A stretch of DNA of 64,000 bases, taken from contig JAODTK010005770.1 in the NCBI GenBank assembly GCA_026419785.1, positions 225,023 through 289,022 on the forward strand, in the 5' to 3' direction. The notes under the pieces are model-generated. The model did no database searches, had not been told where the DNA came from, and saw only the letters and a program-made list of their open reading frames with translations. The position numbers and the translations under genes are program-made. This stretch comes from Sclerodactyla briareus (taxonomy: Eukaryota > Echinodermata > Holothuroidea > Dendrochirotida > Sclerodactylidae). Shown here one piece after another: positions 37,885-50,175 of this stretch; the first letter of the stretch is position 1; each line of letters opens with the position of its first letter.

Positions 37885-38088
37885 GTCGAGTAGGAATAAA
37901 CTACAGCAGGGTGACTTTACTGGTTTCATAAAACAGTCTCGACTCTGAATTTAGCTTAATCACGAACTCGGCTGCTCCTCGTCCGTTATTACCACCTAAA
38001 TTTCATAGTCTCGACTGTTTTTTCACCAGTATAAAGTCCTCCCAGTTGAAGTTTATCCCTTAATTCGCTCTACGTACGTACGTACGTA
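37885..38088. repeat. Inverted repeat (~65-bp arms) plus 20-bp perfect palindrome
   Basis: The arms 37,885-37,952 and 38,000-38,066 pair: GACTTTACTGGTTTC and AAAACAGTCTCGACT on the left are matched inversely by AGTCTCGACTGTTTTTTCACC and AGTATAAAGTC on the right, and GGAATAAACT pairs with AGTTTATCCC further out. The loop is ~47 bp. Immediately after, CTACGTACGTACGTACGTAG (38,069-38,088) is a perfect palindrome. The structure lies ~100 bp upstream of a candidate first exon. Confidence 0.65.
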
Positions 38089-38187
38089 GCGTGGCAAGGT
38101 TCTTGCTTGATTTGTAAACGGGTCGCGGCCCTCATATCATTCTCTCCTCAGCCATACCTAGGGCCTTAGCCAAACGCACAGAAGGTG

Positions 38188-38241
38188 ATGGCGAATTATA
38201 TTCCTGAATTGAGACTCGACGACATCCTAAATTGTGAGAAG
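38188..38241 (+). CDS. Possible first coding exon, gene unidentified
   Basis: ATG at 38,188 in a good start context (GGTGATGG) opens 18 codons reading MANYIPELRLDDILNCEK. The exon then meets AAG|GTCAGT, an acceptable donor, exactly at 38,242. The peptide composition is protein-like, and an upstream region with a palindrome and moderate CpG would suit a promoter. No later exon could be linked and the family is unknown, so this is a suggestion only. No stop precedes the donor. Confidence 0.3.
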
Positions 38242-41200
38242 GTCAGTACATCCTCATCTCCAACACGCATAATTTCGTCAAAATGCCTTATGATATTATT
38301 AGGCGAAGCCTGTTAGTGTTCAGGCAGCCTTCTGTTACTTGTGTAAACGTCATTCTTAGTGTTTTATGTTATGCTTGCTTGTGTTATCAATGTAGGCTCA
38401 TTAGCCTAGGCCTACCTGATAACATTGTCTACACTACTATATCGTGGGTATTCGAGCTGCGCATAAACCCGCTCGACTGCGCACCTTGATGTCAAGATAT
38501 GTCTCACTTTGAAAATTTGCTAAGAAATCAGCAAATGAATCGTAATGCTTGTGCGAAAATACTCTGGCCGAAAAGTGTATTTATAAATTTAACTCTTATT
38601 TGGCTACCTTGCCCCCGCGAAACAAACATCGTTCAAAATCACACTACGCGCGTTAACAATTTTGCCTACGCACACAAACACAGTACAGTGCGGTCCTCGA
38701 CGGGTACACTTTGAACATTCAGGTTTCCAGCAAAAAGGTTACGACTAGGCTGTAACTTTTCACATTGACCTACAAGCATAGAAGCAAGGGATCATTAAAA
38801 GGTAAAACGTTTCCTGATTCACATTAATCAGCTTCTGAAATTCATGAGCGGCTGATCGATAAATTAATACGCAGTGAAGGCTCAAGTGCGCATGTCGACG
38901 GTTACCGCATCATACTACTTCGGCCTACTACTACTTACTACTTAAGATTTATGGATAGAAAAATAGGCCATAGCCTTTGGTTATCCCATATTGTTTCCTA
39001 ACAAAAAATGTGAATGCCAAACTACATCATATACCCAGAAGGGCCTTCAATCAGAAAGCCCCTGTCCCTTAAACAGCCATACTAGGCCTATAGTGCGGCA
39101 TACCGATCGTGAGTCCCGTACGTATTCGTGAATATTAGCTTTCGCGGATTGGTATCATGCGCTCGCGTATCTAAAACAAGGACGGGCAAAACTACCTTTA
39201 ACTGATGCTCAAGGTTGTCATCAACACTCACCAACTGACAAACTCTGATCGAGCTCTTCCAAATTGCCAAACAGGTGAATATTTCCTTTTTACCAATAAA
39301 TTTTTTCAATTTTAAAATGAAATTAACGTTGCAAAGAAACGATGGGCGTCGAACCAGTACGTCTATTCGGATGCATCCCCAGCCTTCTTGTAATTCAAGA
39401 AAGAATACAAAAACGAACATGGCAATGTACATCAGGGGTCACAATTCGAATTACAAAAATGGAACATTGAACGCAGGACGATAAAATTAAACAGCGCCAC
39501 CAATCCATTCACGAATACTAGGCCTTTACGATGTTTTTATGAAGGGCGAACACCACTTGGTTTCCTTTGGCTGCTGGCATCCCCTAAAGCCCAGGTTTGC
39601 GTCCTTGAGTAGTGGAATTTCGACACACAAGCTGATAAAGGTACAACACGAGGTAAGATTTAATGTTTACTTTATGTGAAAAAATATTTGAAACCGTAGC
39701 ATGGTTTAACGAAATCCGATGCCAACATTATATGTATGGCTGTTCAGGTGAATCAGGTAAATCAATGTCGATAGCTCTCTTTGATTTGCTGATCGTAGTG
39801 GCTTCACTGCACATTCGGTAATGCATTTCCAGTTGGTTTTAGTTGATGACTCTTTGGCTGAAAAGTTCTTCCTGATTTGAATTCCTTTTGTAAGTTGGGG
39901 TTTAGAACAGACCCTCGATCACAACAAATTTCTTCTGATATCGCTATTTTGTTTTCCTCCCCACCGTCACACAGAGGGCAAACTGGGGTACCCTTGTGTT
40001 CAAGGACTAAAATACATTGGTTGGTCACCCCATGGAGACAGTGCAATCTGCAGGTTCTCTCATGAGGATTTTGTCCTTCCTTACCCTCTTCACTAAGATA
40101 AACTAAGCACATTTATAACTTACTAGCCACTCCTTTGGAAATCGGATTCAAATGATGTTCCTAATTTTCCTACCATCAGGGTCCGAATATCTTTTTCAAT
40201 TCGGGGCTAGTTTGAAAAAAAAGCCACCTAAAACGAGTTTTCGGGGCTACTTGAGAGCTTTCGGGGCTACTTGATAAACATCATTTGTTCAGAGAAACCC
40301 TCAAATTGGCTATGACTCCATTAATTGTATAATACCCTATGGTGAGTCCTTAGAATGAGCCCTTCAATTAAAGAGGGCAGGTTCGAAATAGCAATCAACA
40401 TAGTCCATGGGCTATTTTACCAAAAAAGTGCCCCGGTATGCTAATTTTTGCTGGGACCAGGGGCTATTTTGGCTTACCCAGGAGTTTTATTTTCCATCTA
40501 CCATTTTTGGTGCTCTCCAGCGGCGTTCGCCCCATATTTTAGTCAAATCACTTGCATCGGATGTTTCAACATATCCGCCAGTCCAGATCTGGATGCTTTG
40601 ATCTTGCTCTGTTTTGCCCAAGTTCACGGTCACAATTTGACAACTTCTGGCTTTTTTTTTGGGGGGGGGTTCGGAGGTTTTTGGATGCACATTACTATTA
40701 CCGACTGGGCGGAAATTACCGTATTGGCTACCAAATCCCAGTACTAATATTGAAATTACAAGATCCAGTGCTTGTCATACTTTGTATTTTTTTGCTGATC
40801 CCAGCTGCCGCCGCGTACATCGCACTTCATCTGCAATCGTTAAAATTGATAAACTACCCACGTGGTGTTGGCTAACTGGTATGTGCATTATTTGCCCGAA
40901 TCTCCCGGCCGATGCGACATCGCAGCTCACTTACTAACATTCAAAGCTGTATGTTTCAGGTTGCTTGTGCTGACTCGCCCGATGCTGTGCAACCGACTTT
41001 AAACGTAGCCCTGCTGGGAACAAGTGGTCATCAACTATGCTGTTCACGAGCATCAAAGTGCTCCCAATTCCCACTGCATGCTACACCAACGAGACCAAGT
41101 CTACTGACCGACGGCAACGAAGCTCTCTCGCACACTTAACTACTTCTGTAGCATTTTCCCATAGACTCTATTGGATTAAGGAGTGGATTTATTTACGATC

Positions 41201-43429
41201 GTCGACATCGATCCTGCATAATAAACATTTTTTGCGTCACCCTACCATTTCTTTGATGAAGGAATTATTAATTAGACAGTTGGTTGCTGACACATCATAC
41301 ATAAGTTCCGCATTGATTGGTCTTTTTTTACGACTAATTTTAGATCATGCCTGCTTCGGTTTCCCTTGCAACATATCACAGTTATGTTAGGGCTGGTATT
41401 ACCTAGCGACCTGTTCGTGGGGCTGGTCTTGTTACATCTATACGGTTGGGAGTACCCAGGCAGATACGTACGTAACACGTATGGAAGATGTAAGTAGTAC
41501 ATGTATTTCTGCCTGGGTACTAGTACTACGGTATAGTATCACTGGGTATTCCCGGACACGTGGGTAAAAAGCGGACACGGCTTCGTTTCGACTCGAACTT
41601 ACCTTAGCCAACAGGATAATAGAACAGTTTCGCGGAACTAATCAGTGTAGAATTATTATCCAGCGCAATGGGCCTATTACGATTGAGTACTTACACAAAA
41701 TGGGCGAATGAGGGATTCAGATCCGCTTTTGACAGTGACCTTCCCCGTAGCATATTGTTGTTTCAAATTTCAATTTCAGAGCGCTGTAATTGTACTACTG
41801 CAATGGGGATGCAAACATAGTTACGTAACTGCATTGTGTGTCCGCTTTCTAGCAGGTTCTAGGATCGGTTGTCAGCGACGGGACGGCCTGGGAAATCTTG
41901 AACTCCACCTTGAATTGCACATTTTGAAAAAGTCCGATCGATCTATAATATGCTTGGTACCACCCTCGACTATTTGAGTGCGTTTCCTCTGTAGTTTGCG
42001 ATTTGGAATCTTCGAAAAGTTGACGAATACTCTCCAAGTTTCCGGTCCTCTGCCAGGCACCATTATACTAAACCACTACCAGCGCGACAGTGGTCACAAG
42101 CATGTGCTTTTCTGCCATACGTACGTTGTCATGAAGTCTTTTCAGCTATCGATATGATAGAGGAACCGCGCACCCATTATACACACTATTTTTGCAATCC
42201 CTGGTTGAGAAATCTGTGTGCGGGAATTTCCCCGCACACATTGTTATTTCTCTGCGGGGTTCTGGCTGCGTATGCGGGAATCCCGCCTCCCGCGCATTAG
42301 CGCGAACACTGTCTCACTATCTTTGATACGACCAGTCAGTAATATCTTCACGTCCATAGGCCTATTAAACGTAGATCCACGCGTCATCCAGCAATCTTTT
42401 TATCGTGAGATTCCGGTTAATCGACGCCTCGCTCGAAACGATTCAGCGTAATCACAGGTAGTCCAAAACCCAAATGAAATCACGTGTGTGTGGAGATGAT
42501 CGCTAGCTGTGTACAAAGTCAAGGCGGGTGGCCGAAACGGCAGCTCACTCGCTGTGCAATGTACATCTCGATGGAAAACACTATACGTCTGCACCAAATC
42601 CTCCGAAGAAACTGTGCAGTGCCATGCTAATTGCCTAGCACAACAATCAAGTCTAGCTGTGATTCTGAGCCCGAGGTTTGGATCGATCGGTTCGTTTTTC
42701 CAACAATCGGATGTTTGTTGGATCTCCTGCCAACGCTGACCTGCACCATCATTTTTGTCAATTAATTTTTCTATCAATTTCGGCCACCCATTCAGTATCT
42801 ATTCTTTATACATACAGGAATTACTAGATGATCCCACGGGCCGATCTGCTAAAAAGATCAGCGCCCGTGCCTGCTAAAAGTTTACCGCCCAGGCGGGCGT
42901 AATTTCTATCCTTTGCTGGCGCGAATAGCGCCCTGGTCGCCCGCTTATTTCGAACCCTGAAAGAGGGGTTAGAAATTGTTTCTTACCCAGAGGCTGGGTG
43001 ATTGGATGCGGAGCCTGCGGAGGGTGAACATGGCCAAGCCTTCCCCCTTAAGCGCCATGGCCAGGATAACAGTAAATACCCTTTAGCTCCTGTTCCTGGT
43101 AGAATTTTGGTGGACCATGAGCCGTTTTTTCCATGACCATGAGCCATTTGTTAAATTTGGGGTTATTATCAAGTTTGATAGTAATGAGTATGGTCTTTCC
43201 CAAACATGCTCACATTGCTCAAGTGTTATTGTTAAATAATAACAGTAATCCAGATGAATAAGCAGTAGGAGGGCCTAGCCTACAGTGTACACCATGTCTC
43301 ATGACATGAGGACAATGTGCCAACCTAGTTTGCAGGCAGTTGTAGTTGAATCACTTGATGAAGATAATGAAAAAGTGTTTTGGTTTTTTCTTTTGATTTA
43401 ACTGTGTAACTTTGTTTAGTGTTTGGATT
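38242..43429. other. No gene recognised
   Basis: About 5 kb without a nameable gene. Visible structures are a hairpin at 41,450-41,521, GGGGCTA(C/T)TT-type repeats at 40,200-40,480 (also with GCCCGCTTATTT near 42,940), and GC-rich TATGCGGGAATCCCGC-like short palindromes near 42,220-42,300. The minus frame at 39,804-40,112 contains CPLCDGGEENK, slightly reminiscent of the Cys motif after the RNase H region of some retrotransposons, but not enough to call. Confidence 0.35.
41450..41521. repeat. Short hairpin, AGTACCCAGGCAGA stem
   Basis: AGTACCCAGGCAGATAC at about 41,450 is matched inversely by GTATTTCTGCCTGGGTACT ending at about 41,521 (a 17-bp stem with a two-base bulge). The loop is ~38 bases and contains TACGTACGTAACACGTA. 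Confidence 0.6.
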
Positions 43430-43530
43430 GATCATTGGCCCCCCCCTGTTCTGCCTGAACAATCATTTGCCCCCCCCCCATGGCCCATCTCTCCCCCCCC
43501 CCCAATGGCCCCAACCCTCTCCCCACCCCT
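43430..43530. repeat. Clustered C tracts
   Basis: Four C runs of 8-11 bases alternate with short ATTGGCC/CATTTG/ATGGCC strings, giving a degenerate tandem pattern. No coding potential. Homopolymer lengths are probably unreliable. Confidence 0.8.
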
Positions 43531-43664
43531 TAGGCATCCTCAAAGTATGTAGACCTAGGTATTAAACAAGTAAGAGAAATTCCCTCACTCCAAAAGGGGC
43601 CAAAATTTTATTGACCGTCTTGCGATCCTTTGCCAATATTTGCCTACTATGTTCAACTCTTTTT

Positions 43665-45990
43665 GATTCCTTGACGAAGTCGGAGAATCTATGCGTCACG
43701 TCGTGTGTGTGTGTTGGTGTGTGTGTGTGTGTGGTGTGTGGTGTTTGTGTGTGTGTGTGTGTTGTGTGTGTGTGTGTGACACGCCCAGCTTGTAAACACG
43801 ATAACTCGACCCCACCTGGATGGATGAACTCATACTTGAAGATTTGTGTTCCCCCATGAGGGTACATGAAACCCTAATGTTTTGGGATCGGGTCAGAGGT
43901 TATCAGAGTCACCAGAGGTCCAAGTCTGAAAAACCCCTTGTAAACCGATAAGGTCAGAATGGTTGGTCCTGATCCAATTAAAATTAGGTGTATAGTTTTT
44001 TCTTATGAGGAGTACAGGAAACCCTACCTATTGTTTTGTTGCAGGTCAGGAGTGAATTTTGGTCGAAAAAGAAAATTTGGTGAAAATTTGATATTTTGGC
44101 CAATTTTGGCTTGTAAACAACGAATTCGACCCCCACCTGGATGGATTAGCTCATACTATGTATTGTGTTCCCATGATGAGTACATAAACCCTATTGTTTT
44201 TGAGGTCAGGTCATGAGTCATCTGAGGGTCAACCAAGGTCAAGTCTGAAACCTTGTAAACATGGGTAAGTCCAGAATGGTTGGTCTATCAAGTTGAAATT
44301 TTATGTATAGCTCTCTTATGGGGAGTACGGGAACCCCTATTGGTTTGCGGTCCAGGTCAAGGGTAATTTTGTCGAAAATAGAAAATTGTGAAATTCGATA
44401 TTTTGGGCCAATTCGGCTTGCTAACACAATAACTCGAACCCCCACCTGGATGGATGAAGCTCACACGTGGTATGTGTGTTCCCCATGGATATTAACACAA
44501 CCCTATTTGTTTTTTTGGGTCGGTCAGAGTCAATGAGTCCCACAAGGTCAACGTCTGAAAACTATGTAAACGATAAGCCGCAGAATGGTTGGCTGATTCA
44601 ATTGAAATTAGGTGTGTAGCTTTTGTTTATGGGGATACAAGACCCTATGTTTTTTTGGTTCAAGGTCGGAGTAAATTTTTTTTGGGTCGACAATAGAAGT
44701 TTTGTGAGATTTCAATTATTTTGGCCAATTTTGGCTTTAACACGTAGACCGACCCCACCTTAATGGATGCAGCTCATACTTGGTAGTGTGTTTCCCATGA
44801 AAGTACATAGAACCCTATGTTTTGGGTCAGTCAGAGGTCATCTGAGGTCACAGAGGTCAAATCTGAAACTTGTAACAAAGATAGTCCAGATAGTTGGGTC
44901 TCTATCAAGTGGAAATCAGGTGTAAAGCTTTCTTATGGTGAGGTACAGGAACCCTATTGTTTTCTTCTGGTTTCAGGTCAGGGTGAATTTTGGTCGAAAA
45001 TGAAAATTTGTGAACATTTGATATTTCGGCCAATTGTGGCTTGTAAAAAACAGGTACACCTCGACCGCTCGACCGCCACCCGGATGGATGAAACTCATAC
45101 TTTGTAATGTGTGTTCCCCATGAGAGTACATGAACCCTTCGTTTTGAGATCAGGTCAAGGGTCAATCTGAGGTCACCAAAAGTCAAAGTCTGCAACCTTG
45201 TTAACACGATATCCCATATTTGTTGGTCTGATCAGTGAAATTAGGTGTAAAATAGCTTTTCCTTATGGTGAGTACAGGAACCCTATCGTTTTTGGCTCAG
45301 GTCAAGAGTGAATTTTTTGGATCAAAAATAGAAATCTGTGAAAATTTGTGACATTTTACTAGCCAATTTTTGGCCTTGTAACACGTATTGACCCCACCTG
45401 GATGGATGAACTCATACTTGGATAAGGTTTTGTTTCCCATGATGAGTAGTATGAACCCTATTGTTTGTGGGTAAGGTTGGGGTGGATTTTGGTCATCTGA
45501 GGTCACCGGAGTCAACGAGAAGTCTGAAAACCTTGTAACACGATAAGTGCCAGAACGGTTGGTCTGATCAGGGTTGAAATTTTAGGTGTGTATCTTTCTT
45601 TATGGGGAGTACATAAACCCCATTCTATTGCTTTTTGGTGAAGGGCGGGGTGATGAGGCTCATACTTGGTTTGTGTATTCCCCTGCTGAGTACATGAACC
45701 CTATTGTTTTGGGGTCAGGTCGGAGGTCCATCTAAGGTTACCAGAGTTCAAAGTCTGAAAACCCCTTCGAAAAAAAAAAAAAATTTTTTTAAAAAAAAAA
45801 AAGTTTTGTAGCTTTCTTACCAAGGGTACATGGTAACCCGATTAGTTTGGTTGGGTAAGATATGAAATTTTGTCAGCCGTTATGTTTCCTATAATGAGCT
45901 GGTACTATCAATCTCCCATTGTCGCCCATGTGTCTGGCTATGGGTTACAGAAGCATGTCAAGGGATCACTACGCCTTTTGGCTTTCTGTT
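43665..45990 (+). mobile_element. Hairpin-headed element with ~320-bp repeat body (copy in block A)
   Basis: Parts in order: terminal hairpin (GATTCC...GGAGAATC, 43,665-43,690), CTATGCGTCACG, a (GT)n tract (43,703-43,778), GTGACACGCCCAGC, TTGTAAACACGATAACTCGACC, then about six ~320-bp repeats. The CGACCCCACCTGGATGG anchor lies near 43,806, 44,127, 44,434, 44,750, 45,070 and 45,389, with a partial copy near 45,650. Each repeat carries a CATGATGAGTACATGAACCC-like string, AGGTCA clusters and TTTTGGCCAATTTTGGCTTG. The tail ends in CACTACGCCTTTTGGCTTTCTG. The end point comes from comparison with the cleanly inserted copy at 59,636-61,588. No protein is encoded. Confidence 0.85.
45769..45804. repeat. 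A/T homopolymer patch in repeat body
   Basis: A run of A, then T, then A replaces the expected repeat sequence near the end of the array in block A. Block B lacks it (49,982-49,990 reads straight through), so it may be an assembly or basecalling artefact. Confidence 0.6.
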
Positions 45991-47738
45991 GTTGTAATGT
46001 TTATCTTCATCAGCTCATTGAATATTTAGACCTGGTGCCCCATGAGAACAGATCACCTGTTGAAAACCCTAAGTGATTGGTCTATGATTTTCTGCTATTT
46101 ACTACAAAACTTTCTCTCAATGAAACAGGTTCACACCTGCGCAGTGTTAACAAGAAGTATAATGGTGCTATGTTGCCCCCTACACACACTGTGTAGTACT
46201 GGACTGTTGCAAATGTGGCACGGCACATATATGGTTCAAATAAAACTCAAATATATCATATATTTGCTGACGGAAAGAGAAATCTACTTTCTTCTCTTCC
46301 GGGGCATGTGCATGATCAATTTATATTCTTGTTTTCTGAAGTAAATTCAACACAATAACAAACTTATTCCATAAAAAAGAGAAACTCTTGTGTCATATTG
46401 AACATGTTTTGAAGCTTAGAGTGAAAGAATTTATAGGCTCCGATCTCAAATTTTGAGGTTGAAAAAACGTATCCTAATTACACACTGTACTAATGGCAAA
46501 CTTAACTTAGGCTTATACATAGCGACCTTCAAAATATTTTGGGCTTGCATAATTTCCCCCCTTTGTTTCCAGTGTTTTTTAGTATTTGGTTTTGGTACAA
46601 AACACCTTCAATCCTGCCCCCCTAAAACCCTTGTTTGTGAAGAATGCCTTTATTGTACGTGTTTCGGCAGTACGATACTTCAATGCTTTTATGCTAATAA
46701 TTATCTAATCTGAAAAAAATTCAGCAAAATTCTGGTTTTGCTGTCATGATGGCGTGCCGCATAGTATACAGGTTCGCCATGCAGTAGTTTTGGTTGGTTA
46801 CTGGGGCCGCACGGCACTGGCGATAAATAAATTATTCTTTTGCTATCGTACTGGAAGAGGTTGACTTGTCTTTAAAAAATATGTCAAACACTAACATTAA
46901 AATTGAATGCAACCTGCCTTTCCTCCGTTCCCATTCAACCTCCCTGTGAGCTGTCAATCAGAGGTATTCATGTTTTCAAAAGCGAAGCAATGAGTGTGAT
47001 TTGTCCAGTCCCAAACAGCAATTACAATCAACTAAACTCTTGTCCGTAACGATCGTGCAACAGCTTTGTATGAAGGGAGTCATGATGCAGGTGATAGTCG
47101 GTCTAATTCTGCACCGTATTTTACCACTTTGCCAGTGGCCATAGTTTTTTTGCCATGCCGTGGTGGTGGGGGGGATACGATCCGGATATTGGGCACGATC
47201 GCAAACGATCGTGCATGATTGTTCATGTGCTTCGATCGATGTCTGCATATTCCTGTATGCAGTGGGCGCTTGGTATCAATGAGAAAACTTCAGGCTGCCT
47301 GACTATACGGAACTCCGAGAAGTAATTTATTAACGATGAGAGTTAATCATTATTAGTCGCTATCCGATCATTCTACCTCTCGACCGGGCGCTGTTACCGA
47401 AAATAAGGTGTCGCCTGGGCATGAATAAAGGAGCACACCAGTCTCAAATTCCCAGAACCATGGGGTAAAAAAATCGCCTGGCGCCCGCTTAATATAAGTC
47501 TTGACATGGCTTCCAGCATCATGTGGTCCTCCTCGTAGGCTGCAACCTGCAATGTTCAGTCCCCCCAGAGTGCATAAAATTCATAAAGGGGGGTTGACAA
47601 TGGGAGGTGGCACTGAAAATAGCAATAAAAATGAAGGTCCACCATAGAAAATATAAAATTTTTGATAAAATCCGTTTGTGGACGACGCATTTCAGTTTTT
47701 TCCAGCTATGAATTAGCCCCTTCTGTCTGAATCTCTGT

Positions 47739-50175
47739 GATTCCTTGACGAAGTCGTGCGTGAAAAGGAAGGGAATCTATGCCGTCCGTCGTGTGATGTG
47801 TGTGTGTCTGTGTGTGTGTGGGGGTGTGTGTGTGGGTGATGGTGGTGTGTGTGTTGTTGTGTGTGGGTTGGTTGTGTTTTTTGTTGTCTGGTGACGCCCA
47901 AGATGTTAATACACGATTTAACTCGACCCCCACCTGGATGGATATGAAGCATCGCATATGATATGTGTGTTCCCCATGATGCGTACATGAACCCTATTGT
48001 TTGGGGATCGGGTCAGAGGTCATCGAGGGTCACCAGAGTCACAAGTCTGAAAACATTGTAAACACGAAATGTCCAGAATGGTTGTTGGTCTGATCAATTG
48101 AAATTAGGGGTATAGGTTTCTTATGAGGAGGGAGTACCGGAAAACCCTATTGTTTTGGTTCAGGTCGGTCAGGAGTGAATTTGGTCTTCGAAAATAGAAA
48201 ATGTGTGGGAAAAAATTGAAGAAAATTTGATTTTTATTTTGGCCAAGTTTGGGCGTGTAAGTAAACACGGATTAATTCGAACCCCACCTGGATGATGAAG
48301 ATATTGTAATGAAAAAGCTCATACTATGTATGTGTGTCCCCATGATGAGTACATGAACCTATGTTTTGAGGTCAATTCAGAGGTCATCTGAGGTCACCAG
48401 AGGTCAAAAGTCTGAAACCTTGTAAAACATGGTAAGTCCAGAATGGTGTCTGATCAAGTTGGAATGAATTAGGTGTATAGCTCGCTTATGGGGGAGCAGG
48501 ACGGGAAACCCTATTGTTTTCGGTCCAGGTCAGGTGTGAGGTGAATTTTGTTCGAAAATAGAAAAGAAATTTGGGTCTGAAATTCGTATATTTTGGCCAA
48601 TTTCGGTGTTATTGCTTTCTTTCCTTCTTGTTTGAGTTGTAAAACACGATAACTCGACCCCTACCCCTGGAGGGGATGGATGAAGCTCACACTTGGTATG
48701 TGTGTGTCCCCATGATTGATACACAAACCCTATTGTTTGGGGGTCGGGTCAGGTCAATAGAGGTCACCAGGGTCAAAGTTGAAAAACCTTGTAAACACGA
48801 AAGTTCCAGAATTGGGTTGGTCTGTTAAAGTTGAAATTAGGTGTGATGCTTTTTTTATGGGGAGTTACAAGAACCATATTGTTTTTGGTTCAGGTCGGGA
48901 GGGTAAATTTTGGTCTCGAAAGAGAAGAGTTGTGAGGAATCATTATTTTGGCCAATTTGGGCTTGTAAACCGAATAACTTCGACCCAACCTGAATGGATG
49001 AAGCTCTACTTGGTTTGTGGTGTTCCCAATGATGAGTACGAACCCATTGTTTTGGGGCCAGGTGTCAGAGTCATCTGAGGTCACAGAGGCAAAGTCTGAA
49101 TGAAAAAAAACTTTGTAAACACGAATAAGTCCAGAATAGTTGGTCTGATCAAGTGGAAATCAGGTGTAGCTTTTCTATGGGGAGACAGGAACCCTATTGT
49201 TTCTGGTTCAGTGGTCAAGGGGTGAATTTTGTTCGTAAATAGACAAATTTGTGAAAATATGATTATTTCGGCAATTTGGCCTTGTTAAAACACGGTAAAC
49301 TCGACCCCAACCGGATGGATGAAACGCATACTTGGTTGATGTGTGTTCCCATGATGAGTAATTGAACCCTATCGTTGTGAGATCATGCAGAGGAATCTGA
49401 GGTCACCAGCAGGTCAAGTTGCAAAAACCTTGTAAACACGATTAATCCATAATTGTTGTCTGATCAAGTGTTGAATAGTGATAGTCTTTTCTTATGAGTG
49501 ATACAGGAACCCTATCGTTTTGGCTCAGGTCAAGAAGTGAATGAATTTTGATCAAAAATAGAAAATCTGTGAAAATTGACATTTTAGCCAATTTAGGCTG
49601 GTGTATGTACACGATAACTTGACCCCACCTGGATGGATGAAGCTTCATACTTGGTATGTTTGTTTTTCATGATGAAGTATATGAACCCTATTGTTTTGGG
49701 GTCAGGTCAGCGGTCATCGGAGCGGTCACGGCGGGTCAAAGTCTGAAAACCTTCGTAAACACGATAAGTCCAGAACGGTTGGTCTGATCGGTTGAAATTA
49801 GGTGGTATCTTTCTTATGGGGAGTACATAACCCTGATGCCTTGGGTGAAGGGCGGGGTGGGTGGGTGATAGATGAGGCTCATACTGGGTTTGTGTATTCC
49901 CCATGATGATGAGTACATGACCCTATTGTTTTGGGGTCAGGGTCGGAGGTCATCTCAGGTACAGAGTTCAAAAGTCTGAAAACCTCGAAATTTAGTGTGT
50001 AGCTTTCATTCCAAGGTGACAGGAAACCCTATTGTTGGTTGGTATAGATAGATAGGAAATTTGTCGACGTTATGGTGCCTATAATGAGCTGGTACTATCT
50101 CACCATTTGGTCTGTGTTTCTGGCTATGGGTTGCCAGAAACAGTCAAGGAATCACTAAGCCTTTGGCTTTCTGGT
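47739..50175 (+). mobile_element. Hairpin-headed element with ~320-bp repeat body (copy in block B)
   Basis: Same order as the block A copy: hairpin head (GATTCCTTGACGAAGTC...GGGAATC, 47,739-47,776), (GT)n (47,791-47,885), GTGACGCCCAAG, and repeats whose CGACCCC anchor lies near 47,928, 48,279, 48,655, 48,981, 49,302 and 49,620, with a partial near 49,860. The tail ends AAGCCTTTGGCTTTCTGG. The repeat at 48,361-48,410 keeps a perfect set of three AGGTCA half-sites at 10-bp spacing. Confidence 0.85.

Larger units (their letters stand above)
43665..47738 (+). repeat. 4.1-kb tandem duplication, block A
   Basis: The block starts at GATTCCTTGACGAAGTC (43,665), which is also the head of a hairpin-headed element, and ends at CTGTCTGAATCTCT (47,738), where the same head restarts as block B. 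The first ~2.3 kb is the element. The remaining ~1.75 kb (45,991-47,738) is other DNA that is present again, colinearly, in block B: for example GACAGGTTCACA-like, TATGAAGGGAGTCATG and CTCGACCGGG strings, and GCACGATCGCAAA. No gene is recognised in that part; a minus frame at 46,976-47,248 is disrupted in the second copy. Confidence 0.9.

Noticed and set aside
39804-40112. Retrotransposon RNase H tail suggested by CPLCDGGEENK
   Set aside because: Only one weak Cys motif; no flanking RT or RNase H residues.
43562-43867. Thr/His-rich and Val/Cys-rich frames
   Set aside because: Translation of the (GT)n microsatellite.
46976-47248. 90-codon minus frame in block A
   Set aside because: Not preserved in block B (51,120-51,430) and not recognised.
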